Shown here: positions 35,901 to 47,300 of the stretch, in pieces
How the letters are laid out: each line of letters begins with the position of its first letter
Numbering within the stretch: the first letter of the stretch is position 1
From: Diadema setosum
Lineage: Eukaryota; Echinodermata; Echinoidea; Diadematoida; Diadematidae
Length of the DNA: 64,000 nt
Assembly (NCBI RefSeq): GCF_964275005.1
Contig: NC_092688.1
Location: 24,914,934-24,978,933, forward strand
Reading direction: 5' to 3'
Notes under the pieces: model-generated
What the model was told of the DNA's origin: nothing
The model's input: only the letters and a program-made list of their open reading frames with translations
Databases searched by the model: none
Position numbers and translations under genes: made by a program

Positions 35901-38900
35901 ACATTTGTAGCTGCCAATTGATATTGTTTAATATACAGAGTTCATAGTGTTCAGGATAGTTGTTATTTCATTGTCATTTATTGGGTTTTTGTGTTAAATA
36001 CAATAAAGGGTAAATTAGTGCAATTGAACAAAACCATAATCAAAAGAAATTGCCTTAAGAAGACTTATTAGTGCATGTTTGTAGTTCCAGCGTTAATTTC
36101 GTGTTGGTTGGTAATCCGAGCTGAATAGAATTAGAATCTCAAAATGAGAATTAATTGATAGAAAAATAATGCTCGTGATTATCTCTGAGTTAATGATATA
36201 GGTCATTTAAATTTGATTTTAATTCATATCGACGACGATATTTTTTTGGCTTAATTTTGGAACTTACTATTATGTGAATAGTAGACAAAATGACCGGATC
36301 CAACCTCCCCCTGGATGGGACATGTCCAGTTGTGTGAGTAACTTCTGTCAGAAAGTACGTCCGCATACGCTTTGGACTGCGAACATACACAAGTCCCTTG
36401 GTGTATGAGAGCAATCACATTGTGTTCGGATTCACTTCTGCAGGAAGATATACACTCCTCATCGGAATGCACGTCGAATCCAAGTTCAGTCAGAAGGGGG
36501 AATGCCTGTTGGTTGCCTTCGTAACATCCAAGAAATCCAGGCTCTGCGGGAAACAAGCCATGATGGTTATGACCTGCTTAATTAACATTATTGGTTTCTT
36601 TCTCGTCAACTCCTGTCAATACATAAATTGAACAGTTTCCTGCGCCACGAAATGGTCGATCCATAACCATGTTTGTTTGTTTGTTTGTTTGTTTTTGTTT
36701 TTTGCCATTCCAATTAGAGTTGATAGTTAACAGAGCAGAGAGTATAGGGAAACAAGAAACTCAAATACTGCAGACTGCTAACTAGACCAATACAATATCA
36801 TTATTTTGCAACTCTGCGATAAATCTGTGAAGAAATGAAAACCACACCCTAGATGTCTGTTTGTTTCATAGACATGAAAATTAACATGAAATATACTTGA
36901 ATAAAGTAATAAAGAATAAAGAATATTGCATAGCTTTCTGTGTTATTTGGTATTTTAAATGAAGAATACTGAAAAGCATAACGACAATCACATTCTGCTG
37001 TGTTAACCTTACCTCGGCACTTAAGTGTGACTCCCTTGTTAGAGGAACATTCGGTAGTTGTCATTGGGCAATCGCTTAAACGTTGGAACCCGTTGGAATC
37101 TGTGCATTAATGGCAGTTAAAGATCTTAAATGTGTTTATCAAACCCTTCGCATGCAACAACAACTTAATTGCCACGTTATATGGGCGAAGAACGCCATAC
37201 AAAAGCAGCAGCAATTTCCTTTTGGAATCGGACATTGGTGATATAAAAGTAATTACCAGAAGCTATATAGGAAACAAATAAATGCCTCGTTCTATCAAAG
37301 GGGCTTTGAAATTTGCAAACGTGATTGATATAACGAATCAAAGCTAGGTCATTATTTTGTCTTCTCTTATCTACTCCTATTATAAATAGAATGGTTATTT
37401 CACGTGTTTGTTTTATTCTACATTTCCGATAACAATGTCGATCACTATCTGGACAAATGGTAACCGAAAATGCATCGCAATCTGGCAAACTTTTTTGGTG
37501 TTTTAATCAAACTGTATTCATTTTTTACCTCGTTTGTTGCATGTATGCGTGTATTGCATGTATGCGTTTTTGTTTTTATTTTTCATTAAATCGACGTGCT
37601 TGATAATAAAGCTATACCTTTAGGTGGACACGATACGCGCTGAGTCGTTCTCCGTGTTGCTGTACTGGGCAAAGTCTGAGCCGAATACTTCTCTACCGCT
37701 GGGAAACCGAGCTCCCCGCAGACCAAGTCAGCAGCTCTAGCGTTAAATCCATCGTGGCAGACATATCCGTGTGATCCGATGACAACTAAACCTTCCAGCG
37801 GAGAGGGCCCGTCAACCAGCCTCACAGAGGGTATTTCTTGAAAGTGAATAATGGTGAAAGTGTAGACATCAACTATGAAGGATATCTATATTCACAGATT
37901 TGTGGCCAAAATACTCTAAAACAGAGATTCTAAACTTTCTGAACAATGGTTTTTTAAGAGTTTCTTGCAAAAACACACTTTCCTGCCCGTTTTATGATAC
38001 CGAATTTTAGCATATTGTAAAAGAAGACCCGCTTTTCAGAAAATATGAAAAAGTCAAGTTCGGCTAGGTTGACCCATTTCACTTATATTCAGTCCTCACG
38101 CACAATCAGTGTGTGCGACTTTATGTTCGTTTTGAGGTGCACGGTCACATTTAAGCAATATTTCTACAACCTTTTCTTGTAGAGTAGTGAGATCAGGTAT
38201 GTCTTAGAGGCCCGTTTTCATTTCTTGATAACCACTTGCACTTTCTTCACTTTCAAGTCTGATAACTTTTGAAGGGATAAAGCTACTGCTTTGAAAGTTA
38301 TTATTGTTCATGGACAGAATGTGTTAATAGAGCATGCTCAATTTCAATTTAATCTGATAATCCGTTCATTGTTGTTGCCCCAGTGGTTTACATCCTGTTT
38401 TTGTCCCATTCATCTCACAGCTAGCACGGCTTGGTAAAGAATAAATGCTTGAATAGACAGCTAGACCCTGTACTTCAGAGCCTCTTTTCTCGGTTCACAC
38501 TTTTCCAGAGTGTGTACTTTCTTTCCAATATTTAGATAGGTTAGGAGAGTCCATTTTAATCGAACTATACACCATATTAAAGCTTAGAGTCTGTTCTTTC
38601 AGAATCTGCCCTCAACTAAAAATTTCTTTAGTTTTTTTTTTCTGTGTTTTTTGTGATGCAGGGTCACATTTACAAAACAAAATCTACTCCCAAATTCTTG
38701 CACATTCATGGAAGTTATTAGATTAAGACTATATTTGTGTAGACATTCAATTCAAAGCGCTCCATTAGAAAGCAGCTATTATAAATTTATTGATCCATTG
38801 ATTCTATATCAGGGATTTTGAATTGTGAAAATTTGCTGAACAATGAAATTTGAAGAGTGCTTGCATTGTTGTAACATTCAGAAAAGCCACTGAAGTGGTA

Positions 38901-41887
38901 AACGTCGGCGGTAGGGTCGCAATAGGACAATGTACCATTTTTGACGTTTGATCTTCTACTACCAATTAATCCAACACTCGTTTATTGAAGAAACTGTCTG
39001 TAGGTAACGAGTTCATAATAAACGCAAACACCCACGCACACACACACACACACACACACACATGCACATACAATACGAAATCTACCCTTCTGACATACTA
39101 CACCTTACATGATTAAGGGGGGGGGGGGTGGGATAAACCTGTCACCACGCGTTGATTCTTAGTGAACCGTGTCCAGCATTTTCCTTACCACTAAACAGAG
39201 AAAAGATAATGTTGTTTATTTTTATTACTGTTAATTCGTCTCTCATTCAACGAAGATAACACATAAGCATGCTGAGGCAGTAATGTTACCATAACCACTT
39301 GAAGACTAGGCCCAAATATACTCGAGCAGATGTCTCTGGAAAATACGTGTTTTAACAAAATCAGCTTGTTCTCTAACCCGTTGAGAACAAGCTGATGGAT
39401 AAATTTTCAGCCTCCTGGTGGCTGGTAATGGTTACAGTAACCGGTGTTACCACTTTTGACAGAAATGTTGCAAGATCCGACTCGGAATGGTCCACTTTTA
39501 TTTTAATAGTCAATATTGTAAGTGAAATACTCAATGTCGGGATATGCAATATTCGATAATCAAGTTCCATTTTTACGGAAGGATGCGCATACTCTTATCT
39601 TATTATCACCATTGTCTTCTTGCCATTCCCACATACAACTCAAACTAGTACAATGTTGTGTAGAAAACCTTTTTTTTTTCTTCTCTGTTGAAGTTGCATG
39701 TTCTATGATTACGACTCTGCGATTTCGGCATTTAGTGAGCACTGTATAGTAGTTATTTATTAGTTACATGTAGCAGTTTTTCACAGAACAAAGATAACCA
39801 AAAACAACATTCCAATAACCACAGAGCAACTCTTATTATATTAAAAATGTGACACTAAACACTCAGAAGCAGTGAGATATGATTTATGTATTAATTTTCA
39901 CCGTATAAACCGGCCTTGCTTTTTACTCCGCGGTGCAAGTTATCATTTTGATGAATGGATTGACTGATTGATTTATTGCTTGATTGATTGATTAATCGCT
40001 CAATTATTGATTGATTGATCGACCGTTGATTTTTCTTTGATTTTTTTCTGCATTCTTATGCGTACAAATAACACAAGTCAATTAAACAAACTTATCGAGT
40101 ATTGCTTAGATCTAATAGTTAACACAGGAAAGTGATTTAAATGAATGGTATCTTTCCATGATAATGCGAGCATAATATTATGTTCAGCTGCGTGTTATTT
40201 CATGATTATTTAATCTTTAGAAGTACATGTGCCTACTGGTCAAGAGACAAATTAAGCATCTCTCAGTATATCAAACAGAGGTGCAGGAGACCACTATCAG
40301 AAGCCATTGCTTGAAGAGGAAGAGGGCCTAATTTATAACGTTTTTCATTTTATGAACATGTAATGTAGATATCTCATGCCGTTCATTCTACGGCAAATAT
40401 TGAACTTAGGCGTATGTAGCGTAATTAACAAGGCTTCACCAATGCGTATTTATCAAATAGAAGCGACGGTCAGGAACAAAAAAAAAAAACAACAACAACA
40501 ACAAAAAACGATCAGAACAAAATGAAACCAGCAATTTTGTATTAAAGCGTACTAATACATCTGTATTCTATCTATCTATATTCACATCGACCCAAGAATT
40601 TATACTTACCATCATAACACTTCACGGTCATGTTGAACTTTGCAGGGTATCTAGATATATAGTCCTATATATCGTATAGTCAGCTTCGTCTGATGGCCAA
40701 GTGATAATAAGGGCGAAGACGGCAAGTGACTTACGATACGGATGTTAGACGTTTTGTGTGCTATTTCATCTGATACCTGTAATCCAACCCATCTGTTATT
40801 GAGAGACTCAATTTTAGTGAGAATTCGCCGTCCAATAGGTGCCTGTATAACCCAACCATAACTGCTGGAGAAACAGTTTGTATTACACGAGATCATACGC
40901 TCCACAGACCCCTCCATACAGTTCAGAGTTATATCTGCAGGATATAAAAAGGACAAATCAGGCAGTGTTGTCAGGGACAAGTGCGGTTATATGGCATAAA
41001 TGATTTTAATTAGCTAGCTAAGATTGTTACGGTATGATTTTCTTTTTTCATTTGTAGACCTGTTTCGACATATCAAACTGTTCTATTATATTCAATAGTT
41101 CACAATGTCATTGATTGTTTAAGAGTGCAAGTAAGTAAGTGAGTAAATCCTGGTTGCATTTATTACTTAATCTCTGTGCTATGCACAAAATTAAGGATGA
41201 CTGTTATTAAGTACGCTCGAAAGACCCTGAACTTTTAAGTCCTCTTCTTAAAACGAAGTTTGTTTGTTTGTTTGTTTGTTTTTTTTTTTACTTGTTTATT
41301 TTCTATCATCTGTTCCTTTCCGGTGATTTTGGAACAGACCATCTAAAGATAAAACATGATATCATATTTTAGAATATATTATTACCTCAAGTCGATACAC
41401 TTGACCCTACGATTTTCAGTTGGTACTTTGGTGCATAGCCAAATGTGACACACTTTGAACTAGTTGCGATTATCAAGCTTGATTACAATCTATTCTCATC
41501 ATTCTTCTTAAATCATTCAATTGTAACTTCAGTATTCAGATGCATTGTAATACGCATGATAATCTCCAGTTCCAGTTGAAATAATCATCCCAGCTCGTTA
41601 CAATAATGAACCAATGACAGTGTGTAAAGGAAAATTGAAATATGAGTTTCATGCACTCTGGTCTGTATTGCTCTTCTAGACATATCCATGCTACGAATTA
41701 TGAAATATAGAACCTGATAGCAACTGAAATCCTCTTTAGTAGCAATAATACTCGTTAAACATTAACATTTTTTATAACTATCATAGTAGTAATTATGATG
41801 TTAATGCTACTTACAGACTGCATCCGTTGAGAAAGTGGGGGAGATACAAGAGATGACACCAGCAAACAGTAATGCCATGGCAGCCAT
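28173..41887 (-). CDS. Gene B: SP-CUB-like-SRCR-WSC-CCP-stalk-TM receptor with Tyr-rich tail
   Basis: Twelve exons: 41887-41815 signal, 40934-40610 CUB-like, 37836-37618 and 37099-37013 SRCR, 36543-36268 WSC, 35261-35040 CCP, 33788-33726, 33279-33220, 32588-32535 and 32045-31986 Ser/Thr stalk, 30496-30382 transmembrane, 29139-28173 tail. All joins are phase 1 except the last (phase 2), and each domain is one or two exons. Predicted type I membrane receptor of roughly 830-860 residues. The extracellular modules suggest carbohydrate, microbial or protein ligand recognition; the tail offers SH2-binding tyrosines. SRCR halves, WSC, CCP, stalk, TM and tail are all open. The CUB-like exon is 325 nt and breaks frame, so either it is spliced differently or this copy is impaired. 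The reconstruction is by hand; no transcript was available. Confidence 0.75.
29649..29896. mobile_element. Foldback MITE M3 flanked by (TA)n
   Basis: The left arm GAAGAGTTTGTTTGCAAAAA continues to CCGATAAGTCCA; the right arm is its exact inverse. (TA)n lies on both sides (29625-29648, 29897-29925), which suggests insertion into a TA tract. It sits in the TM-tail intron of gene B. Confidence 0.75.
30382..30496 (-). CDS. Gene B transmembrane exon
   Basis: 115 nt, phase 1 in, phase 2 out (AAGAG then GTGTGT). Encodes a short extracellular part, a hydrophobic helix YILGALLGVALLVLVTVSMA, then the stop-transfer WCRYQQKR, joining RRGT in the next exon. Same length as in gene C. Confidence 0.85.
30763..31441 (-). 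mobile_element. MITE family M1, copy 3, in gene B intron
   Basis: Same interior and one terminus (GAGGTGCACGGTCACA). The other terminus is truncated and preceded by T and G runs. Confidence 0.75.
31986..32045 (-). CDS. Gene B stalk exon 4
   Basis: 60 nt, phase 1-1, acceptor AAAAATAG, donor GTAAGT. Encodes NGQSTQELLTFHEAIISSS, a Ser/Thr-rich linker homologous to gene C 49538-49479. Confidence 0.7.
32535..32588 (-). CDS. Gene B stalk exon 3
   Basis: 54 nt, phase 1-1, acceptor GTACGCAG, donor GTGAGT. Encodes KGRYVQDTTARETTSFL, equivalent to gene C 49961-49908. Confidence 0.65.
   Translation of the reverse strand, partial: KKVGMFKTQPHERRRLF
33220..33279 (-). CDS. Gene B stalk exon 2
   Basis: 60 nt, phase 1-1, acceptor ACATCAAG, donor GTGAGT. 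Encodes SGEATQELTTVHGTSMSSS, similar to stalk exon 4, which suggests the mini-exons arose by duplication. Confidence 0.7.
33726..33788 (-). CDS. Gene B stalk exon 1
   Basis: 63 nt, phase 1-1, acceptor TTTGTAG, donor GTAAGT. Encodes TEWYSTIFPTSTTQTAINTS, Thr-rich and probably O-glycosylated. Confidence 0.7.
34150..34510 (+). mobile_element. Decayed LINE (non-LTR) reverse-transcriptase 3' fragment
   Basis: Three plus-strand frames piece together the conserved C-terminal region of CR1/L2/RTE-type polyproteins: RHRITFKILLIVYKICNN, then YGDRAFLSF with GTNSLFI, then FRSFLKT. Frameshifts and stops show it is dead. It lies in the CCP-stalk intron of gene B and is absent from the homologous intron of C. 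Confidence 0.65.
35040..35261 (-). CDS. Gene B CCP/Sushi exon
   Basis: 222 nt, phase 1-1. Acceptor CTGTTACAG, donor GTCTGT. Four CCP cysteines (VGFCNHPGH, FTCDKGYAINGS, FQCVELPGWS, VPSCQPVES). About 85 percent identical to the gene C CCP by eye. Confidence 0.88.
36268..36543 (-). CDS. Gene B WSC exon
   Basis: 276 nt, phase 1-1, acceptor CCCGCAG, donor GTAAGT. PGFLGCYEGNQ, FDVHSDEECISSCRSES, GTCVCSQSKAYAD and NWTCPIQGEVGSGHFVYY give the cysteine pattern of WSC domains, which bind carbohydrate in fungal sensors and occur in polycystin-1 and Kremen. Confidence 0.85.
37013..37099 (-). CDS. Gene B SRCR C-half exon
   Basis: 87 nt, phase 1-1, acceptor TGCACAG, donor GTAAGG. Encodes SNGFQRLSDCPMTTTECSSN and VTLKCR, with cysteines 4-6 of the group A SRCR pattern. 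Confidence 0.87.
37618..37836 (-). CDS. Gene B SRCR N-half exon
   Basis: 219 nt, phase 1-1, acceptor CTTTCAAG, donor GTATAG. Encodes RLVDGPSPLEGLVV, GYVCHDGFNARAADLVCGEL and RVSCPPK. Two-exon coding plus six cysteines is the known signature of group A SRCR domains. Confidence 0.87.
37970..38668. mobile_element. MITE family M1, copy with internal inversion
   Basis: 37970-38149 is the first part of M1 on the minus strand, ending GAGGTGCACGGTCACA. From about 38160 the rest of the element continues on the plus strand to GCAGGGTCACA at 38668. It lies in the CUB-SRCR intron of gene B. Confidence 0.65.
39030..39064. repeat. (CA)n microsatellite
   Basis: CA run in the CUB-SRCR intron of gene B. Confidence 0.9.
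40610..40934 (-). CDS. Gene B CUB-like exon (frame broken)
   Basis: 325 nt, acceptor ATCCTGCAG, donor GTAAGT; 14 nt longer than in A and C. Reads ITLNCMEGSVERMISC, GWVIQAPIGRRILTKIESLN and LSLGHQTKLTIRYI, then TAG at 40653-40651. PAKFNMTVKCYDG next to the donor is in another frame. The extra bases lie in a TA-rich stretch at 40648-40674. Confidence 0.65.
41815..41887 (-). CDS. Gene B signal-peptide exon
   Basis: 73 nt: MAAMALLFAGVISCISPTFS then TDAV and a phase-1 donor GTAAGT. A hydrophobic N-terminus fits a signal peptide. The next exon completes a Tyr codon. Confidence 0.75.
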
Positions 41888-41921
41888 TCTTCCCAAGGTA
41901 TTCAAACGGAACAAATTTCTC

Positions 41922-41990
41922 TATATATGTTCAGAAACCGTTTTGGCGGTATACAATTTGCATCCAGTAAAGGCATTCGCTGCAGAGGCT
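41922..41990 (-). promoter_or_regulatory. Gene B proximal promoter: octamer and conserved GCAGCGAATGCC box
   Basis: On the minus strand, CCTCTGCAGCGAATGCCTT is shared with gene C, followed by a perfect octamer ATGCAAAT (41963-41956) where gene C has TATATAAA. A TATATA lies at 41929-41922. The role is inferred from position and conservation. Confidence 0.45.
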
Positions 41991-43856
41991 TACGGATAAG
42001 TGCGGAGTTATCGACGCTCCAACTTCTTCAAAAACTTCTAGCGTTGTTGAAGAAGGAGCAGCAATCACATTATAGTGATGGATGGGGGTGGGGGACTCAT
42101 TATTTAATCGGAACTTAGTCAAGCTGAGAGCTCATTTGAATCAATGTTGGATGAGATATTTTGCTGATTTTGCCAGGCTTCAAACAAGCTACAATAAACT
42201 CTTCAGGGTGTCACTCATGTCTCCAATTCGTATGAAAACAATCGCAAAATCTCCGCATGATATAAAAGCCATGTTGTAACATAGTTTCAAATCCGTATTA
42301 GTCAAGTTAGTATTAGAACAATGGTATGATGTCTCCTTCAGACGGGATAAGAATAATAACTGATTGTAACACTAATCCACCTTCTTTTATTACAGGAAAC
42401 TGATATCAGTCTCCAAAATTTTCAGTTTCGATCACAAGTTGAATGAAAAAGTACACACGCATACACACACACACACAAACTTTTCATCGTCAAAATCTTA
42501 TATCAGCAAAGCTGGAGCCATGACTTAACAAATTTAAATTTGTAACAAATGTTTACCCGCCATAGTGTTACTTGCTCATTGTATGCTTCCTTCTGCAATT
42601 TTGCATCTTGTATTTTGTTTCATTCTCTCTCTTTTTTTCTCCATCAGCAGATTTTCATCTTGCGCGTATTGATATAGATAATTATGTGTATTGTGTCGCA
42701 TGTCTTATACACAATGATAAAGTGCATTCCGAACTACTTACTTTCCCGTTATGGAATCACTTTGCCGGAGACAGCTTCTGCTATTACTCTAATAACTGTT
42801 AAAAAGTTTGCACTAGCAGATTGTAATGTAGGCGACGACTGCAAACTATTATGTCATATCAAAATAATCAATTGAATAGATTTGATAATAAAAATATGCA
42901 TACATTTTTAATGGGGAATAAACCCCGAATATCTATGCGAAATGTGTGAATTAGTGCAGCAATATTAGTTTAAAACTGTGAAAATTGAGGAAAATCGGAA
43001 CATTGATTCAAAATTTATCATTCTTTTTTTTTTTTAAGTTTACCATCGCTGGATGAGAAGGCCGCAACGGTTTGTAACGTCACTGCACGACAACAATATA
43101 TGCATTTCATTGGTTTATTGAAAAGTATAAGTTTCCTCGACATGTTAGTGACATAAATTATGACAAAGGTGATATCCTTCCCATGCTTTCTGAAAGCGGT
43201 AAGCCAAGTGTTCTCACATTATGGTAGAAAAATGAAAACATGCTAAACTATCTTTATGTTTTCGTTATATTGTCGTGATATACTGTCGCTTCACGAACTC
43301 TTCTAGAAAAACAAAAGAAACGCTAGACTCTGTGTAAAATTATACTATAGCACAAATAAAAAAGGAATTTAGTCAGCAAAGAAATAGGTTTACATTGAAA
43401 GGGAGAATTGTTATGACATAAACAAACGCGTATATATACGTTATACATTATCATTATCATGTTTACGTTCTACAAATCAAATGGAGGTTGTAAAGCTATG
43501 AGTTTCCTTTTTTATTTACCCAAAATTATGTGATAATTAGGTCTCTCTTTTTACTTTTGGAATTGTATGGGATCATAGAATCATTGTTTCAGTCTTTAAG
43601 CATCTAAGAATGAAAATGCCGGTATCTGGATGAGTATATGAAATTATTTGTAACCCCCACCCCCCCCCCACCTTCGCGAGAATGATAAATCCAAAACAAA
43701 CAAGACTGAAAGGAAACCTGAATTAACATTGGCCGTGGCCTCTTACGTAATCACAATATATAGACCTCGTTAAGATACCGCAAATATTCCCCTTCCCTTT
43801 TCTCCCTTTCTCTTTATCTCTGTCTGTCTTTCTTTCTCCCTTTCTTAATGTAAGTA

Positions 43857-43858
43857 TA

Positions 43859-43900
<42 letters not shown>

Positions 43901-43975
43901 GCTATGAAGAGCTTCCTTCCAAAAGGCGCTAAATCCATAATTTTTCAATGGATTTAGCGTTTTTTGGTCGTTCTT
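43857..43975. repeat. (TA)n followed by GCGCTAAATCCAT hairpin
   Basis: A TA run, then GAAGAGCTTCCTTCCAAAAG and CGCTAAATCCAT pairing with ATGGATTTAGCG. Related to the hairpin at 48561-48634. Confidence 0.6.
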
Positions 43976-44016
43976 GTTGAGATAGTTAGAGATATTAATG
44001 CTGCTAAAAAAAAACT

Positions 44017-44125
44017 CAAGAAATACAACGAAATGCCATAATTTATTATCTTAATATTTAAAAAAAATGTTTATTTTATTATATATATATGTATATATAT
44101 ATATATAATATACATATAATATATG

Positions 44126-44167
<42 letters not shown>

Positions 44168-44250
44168 AATATATAATAAAATAAACAGTTTTTTTTATTA
44201 AGATAATAAATTATGGTATTTCCCTGTATTTCTTTGAATTTCTTGCGATG
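44017..44250. repeat. Inverted repeat with (TA)n core
   Basis: CAAGAAATACAACGAAATGC with CATAATTTATTATCTTAATA near 44017-44057 is inverted at about 44193-44246. The core is TA/TG microsatellite. Confidence 0.65.
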
Positions 44251-44257
44251 CATTTCT

Positions 44258-44566
44258 TGTCCCGCCCAACTAAAGTCAAGGGCCATGATAATTAGCTATT
44301 ATCGATAATCAGCCTCTGTATATGGACGTACCTATACAGTATGATAAAAACATAGTTGGATAAAGGAAGAAGAGAGCAAGAGAAGAGCAAGAGAAAGAAT
44401 GAAGTGTGTGAGGAAGATACTTTTGGTATATAATATATACGTATCTCTCTTCGTCCGTTATCCAACTATGTTTTTATCATACTGTATAGGTACGTCCATA
44501 TACAGAGGCTGATTATCGATAATAGCTAATTATCATGGCCCTTGACTATAATTGGGCGGAACTTTG
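44258..44566. repeat. Long palindromic foldback, about 105-bp arms
   Basis: Arms beginning CCCGCCCAACTAAAGTCAAG and containing ATTATCGATAATCAGCCTCT and TATCATACTGTATAGGTACG are nearly perfect inverses. The loop of about 90 bp is GA-rich. Confidence 0.75.
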
Positions 44567-45120
44567 AGGTATCCATAGCTACCTTAAATCAAGATTTTAC
44601 AGTGGTACACATATGTTGATCTAAAGCTGTAGAGAAATGTGGCCAATTGAGTGAAAATTACGAAATCCTAGATATCAAAAAAGAAAAAAAAATGTATAAA
44701 GATGAAACTACCTATTATCAAAAGTTTTAGGTGCTTATACAGCTTTTAATTATTAAGAATGAAGCTTCCATATGAACCGATTTCAGGTGGATTTGCATAA
44801 GAAATGTAGCCCTACATTTGTAGGTCACACAGGGTTCATGGACCATAATCGAATGACTGACCCTGTAAACAAATAAATTAAAAAAAAAAAAGGACCACTA
44901 CGGGTGGCATTGCCGAAAAGAATGAGTTTGAGATTCACCGTCATCGATGCTGCTCCACACGAGCTTCGAAGAAAATCGACCTACAAAATAATGTTATAGT
45001 GTGCATAATAACTCAACGTACATGGTTAAGTCCCTGATTGTGATAAAGCTCTTAACGAAAGCATACAAACCATAGAACAAGCGAGGGCGCTAGCACCACA
45101 AGCCTAAGGCGGCTAGATGT

Positions 45121-47300
45121 TTAATATACATTGTACATGTATAATTCTGAGTAGATACGACTGCTTTGGATTACCCCCCTCCCCCTTTGCTTGCATTGCA
45201 ACATTGGTATTTTACTCTTTGTTTTCCCACTTAATGTGTCAGCATCAATTTCTTTACATGGGCATTAACAACTGCTGATATACGATTTACTATAACCGAA
45301 GAAATAAATGGGACAATAAAACTACGTTATCTGAAATCGATCAACACACGTAGGTGCACAATGACGTCCAACAAACGATCACCTCAAAAACCTTTAAAAT
45401 ATCACCTCACTCACTGTGCTGCTAGGCAAAACAAACTCGTATGTGATAGTTTACAGGGCTTTACACTTTATTTTATTTTTCTCTTTTCGTCTTTCCAATT
45501 CAACTGAGCTCTTGAGTTACAATAAGTAAAATACGTGATATCGATTTCATGTCGTATCGCGCACGCATAGCAACTACATTACCTTGCAAGTGTCTGACAG
45601 TGGAATCTGAGATTGAATTGACAGTGTTGTCAACTACAGATTTTATGTTTTGTTGTTTGTTTGTTTTTTATTAATTTTAAACTGTATATCGACGTTAAAA
45701 ACAATTCTTTTGGTCTTAAAACCAAAGAACAAAACAATGTATATCCTTCAGTCAGAGACAACAAGCATTTCTTTACAATTTGTAATTCCCTTTGAGGAAG
45801 AACAGTACAATATTTCATTCTTCTCACTACAGGAATGAAAGAATCGTTGTGTGATGTGGTGTGATCATTGTGTATTTCACAACATTTTACTTAGATTGTC
45901 GAACCTATTAATCTTGGTGTCTGAAGTTAACCTGACTTACTTACAATAACAGTTTCATAATTCGTAGAAAACATAAAGGAGCGATTGAAAAAGAAACGCA
46001 AGTTCAACTACGACCTGTGTTCTGATTCTATGCGGCAAGAATATCGTGTTACACTGGCTATTAAAACATTAAATTGAAATCAATTCCATTTGAATAGTGA
46101 TATCAAATCTCACACTACCACACAAACCATCTTTGAAGACCCTTTCAGAAGTAATGCAAATACAGATATTCATTCAAATGACCATTTTATATTCAGTTTA
46201 TATTCAAAACATTTCCATAACTGGATAATTAAAAATGTTGTTATATACAAGTTGTTATAGTGCTACTAGGTAACGAAGACAGTATACCGCTGAAAATGAT
46301 TGACACATTCATATTTTTTCCGTGCCTGTTCGTTTGCCTTTTTCCTTTTTTTTTTCTTATTCATGTTCGCGTTGCGTGATTCTACAATATCACAAGAATA
46401 TATATCCATCATATATATATATATAAATATATATGTAATATATATGAATTACTTAAGTAATGAGAAACCACCTTACACATTTCTTACGTGTTCATATACA
46501 TAGTTACATATTTGATTATTAGAATGACTAACACGACTTTTTTTTTCCCCACAGACAACATAGTATACTGGAATCATGAATCATGCACATTGTAATATTA
46601 AAATCGTTTAATTTTGTCGTCACCAATTCAAGTCTATGATATACCATTTATGAGTGGACTCATTACTATTCCTCGTCAAGTTTAAATTCAAGAATAACTT
46701 TCAGCACGCATGATACTTTGAAGCTTCTCATTCTTTCTATAAAAAAAAGCCAAAAATTCTTGATTATACTAACCTAACGTCTGTATATGCTTTGACGCAA
46801 TTTGAGTTGCATCATTGAAACATCACATCATGATTCAATAATCCAAGGGTTAGGTGACACGTGTTGTCAACTCAGTTCTATATTTAGTCCCATATACATG
46901 TCCCATTGCGATATTAATTGCAACATGACATCCAAAGTTATGATATGCAAAGAAAAAAAGATAATGTATAACGTATGTATACAATATATATATATGTATA
47001 TGTATATGTATATATATATTATATATAATTGAGACAATGAAGACAGTAGATGGCCGGTGGTAGAAACCGGCATCGTGCGACATATACTGTCTTCATCATT
47101 CTTCCCACGATGACAGTAGCGTTCGGTAAAAATATCAGCATCATCCCAATATGAATATAATATTGCAGACCGACATTCCAGAAATTTTCAGAGGCATGTT
47201 ATCTTCGGGAACTATATACATGTACGTGCACTAAACATTCGCATCATTACATTATAATGAAATGAAAATGTCAGTAAAACATTTACAAACAAATGTGTCT
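45121..47300. other. Intergenic / 3' flank of gene C
   Basis: AT-rich, with (TA)n tracts at 46410-46440 and 46980-47030. No exon or element recognised. Confidence 0.45.

Larger units (their letters stand above)
41991..45120. other. 5' flank of gene B, partly duplicated upstream of gene C
   Basis: Segments at about 42540-42660, 43035-43110 and 44930-45120 align with 61290-61420, 61765-61845 and 62090-62290 in the same order. No coding exon is recognised; foldbacks are listed separately. Confidence 0.55.
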
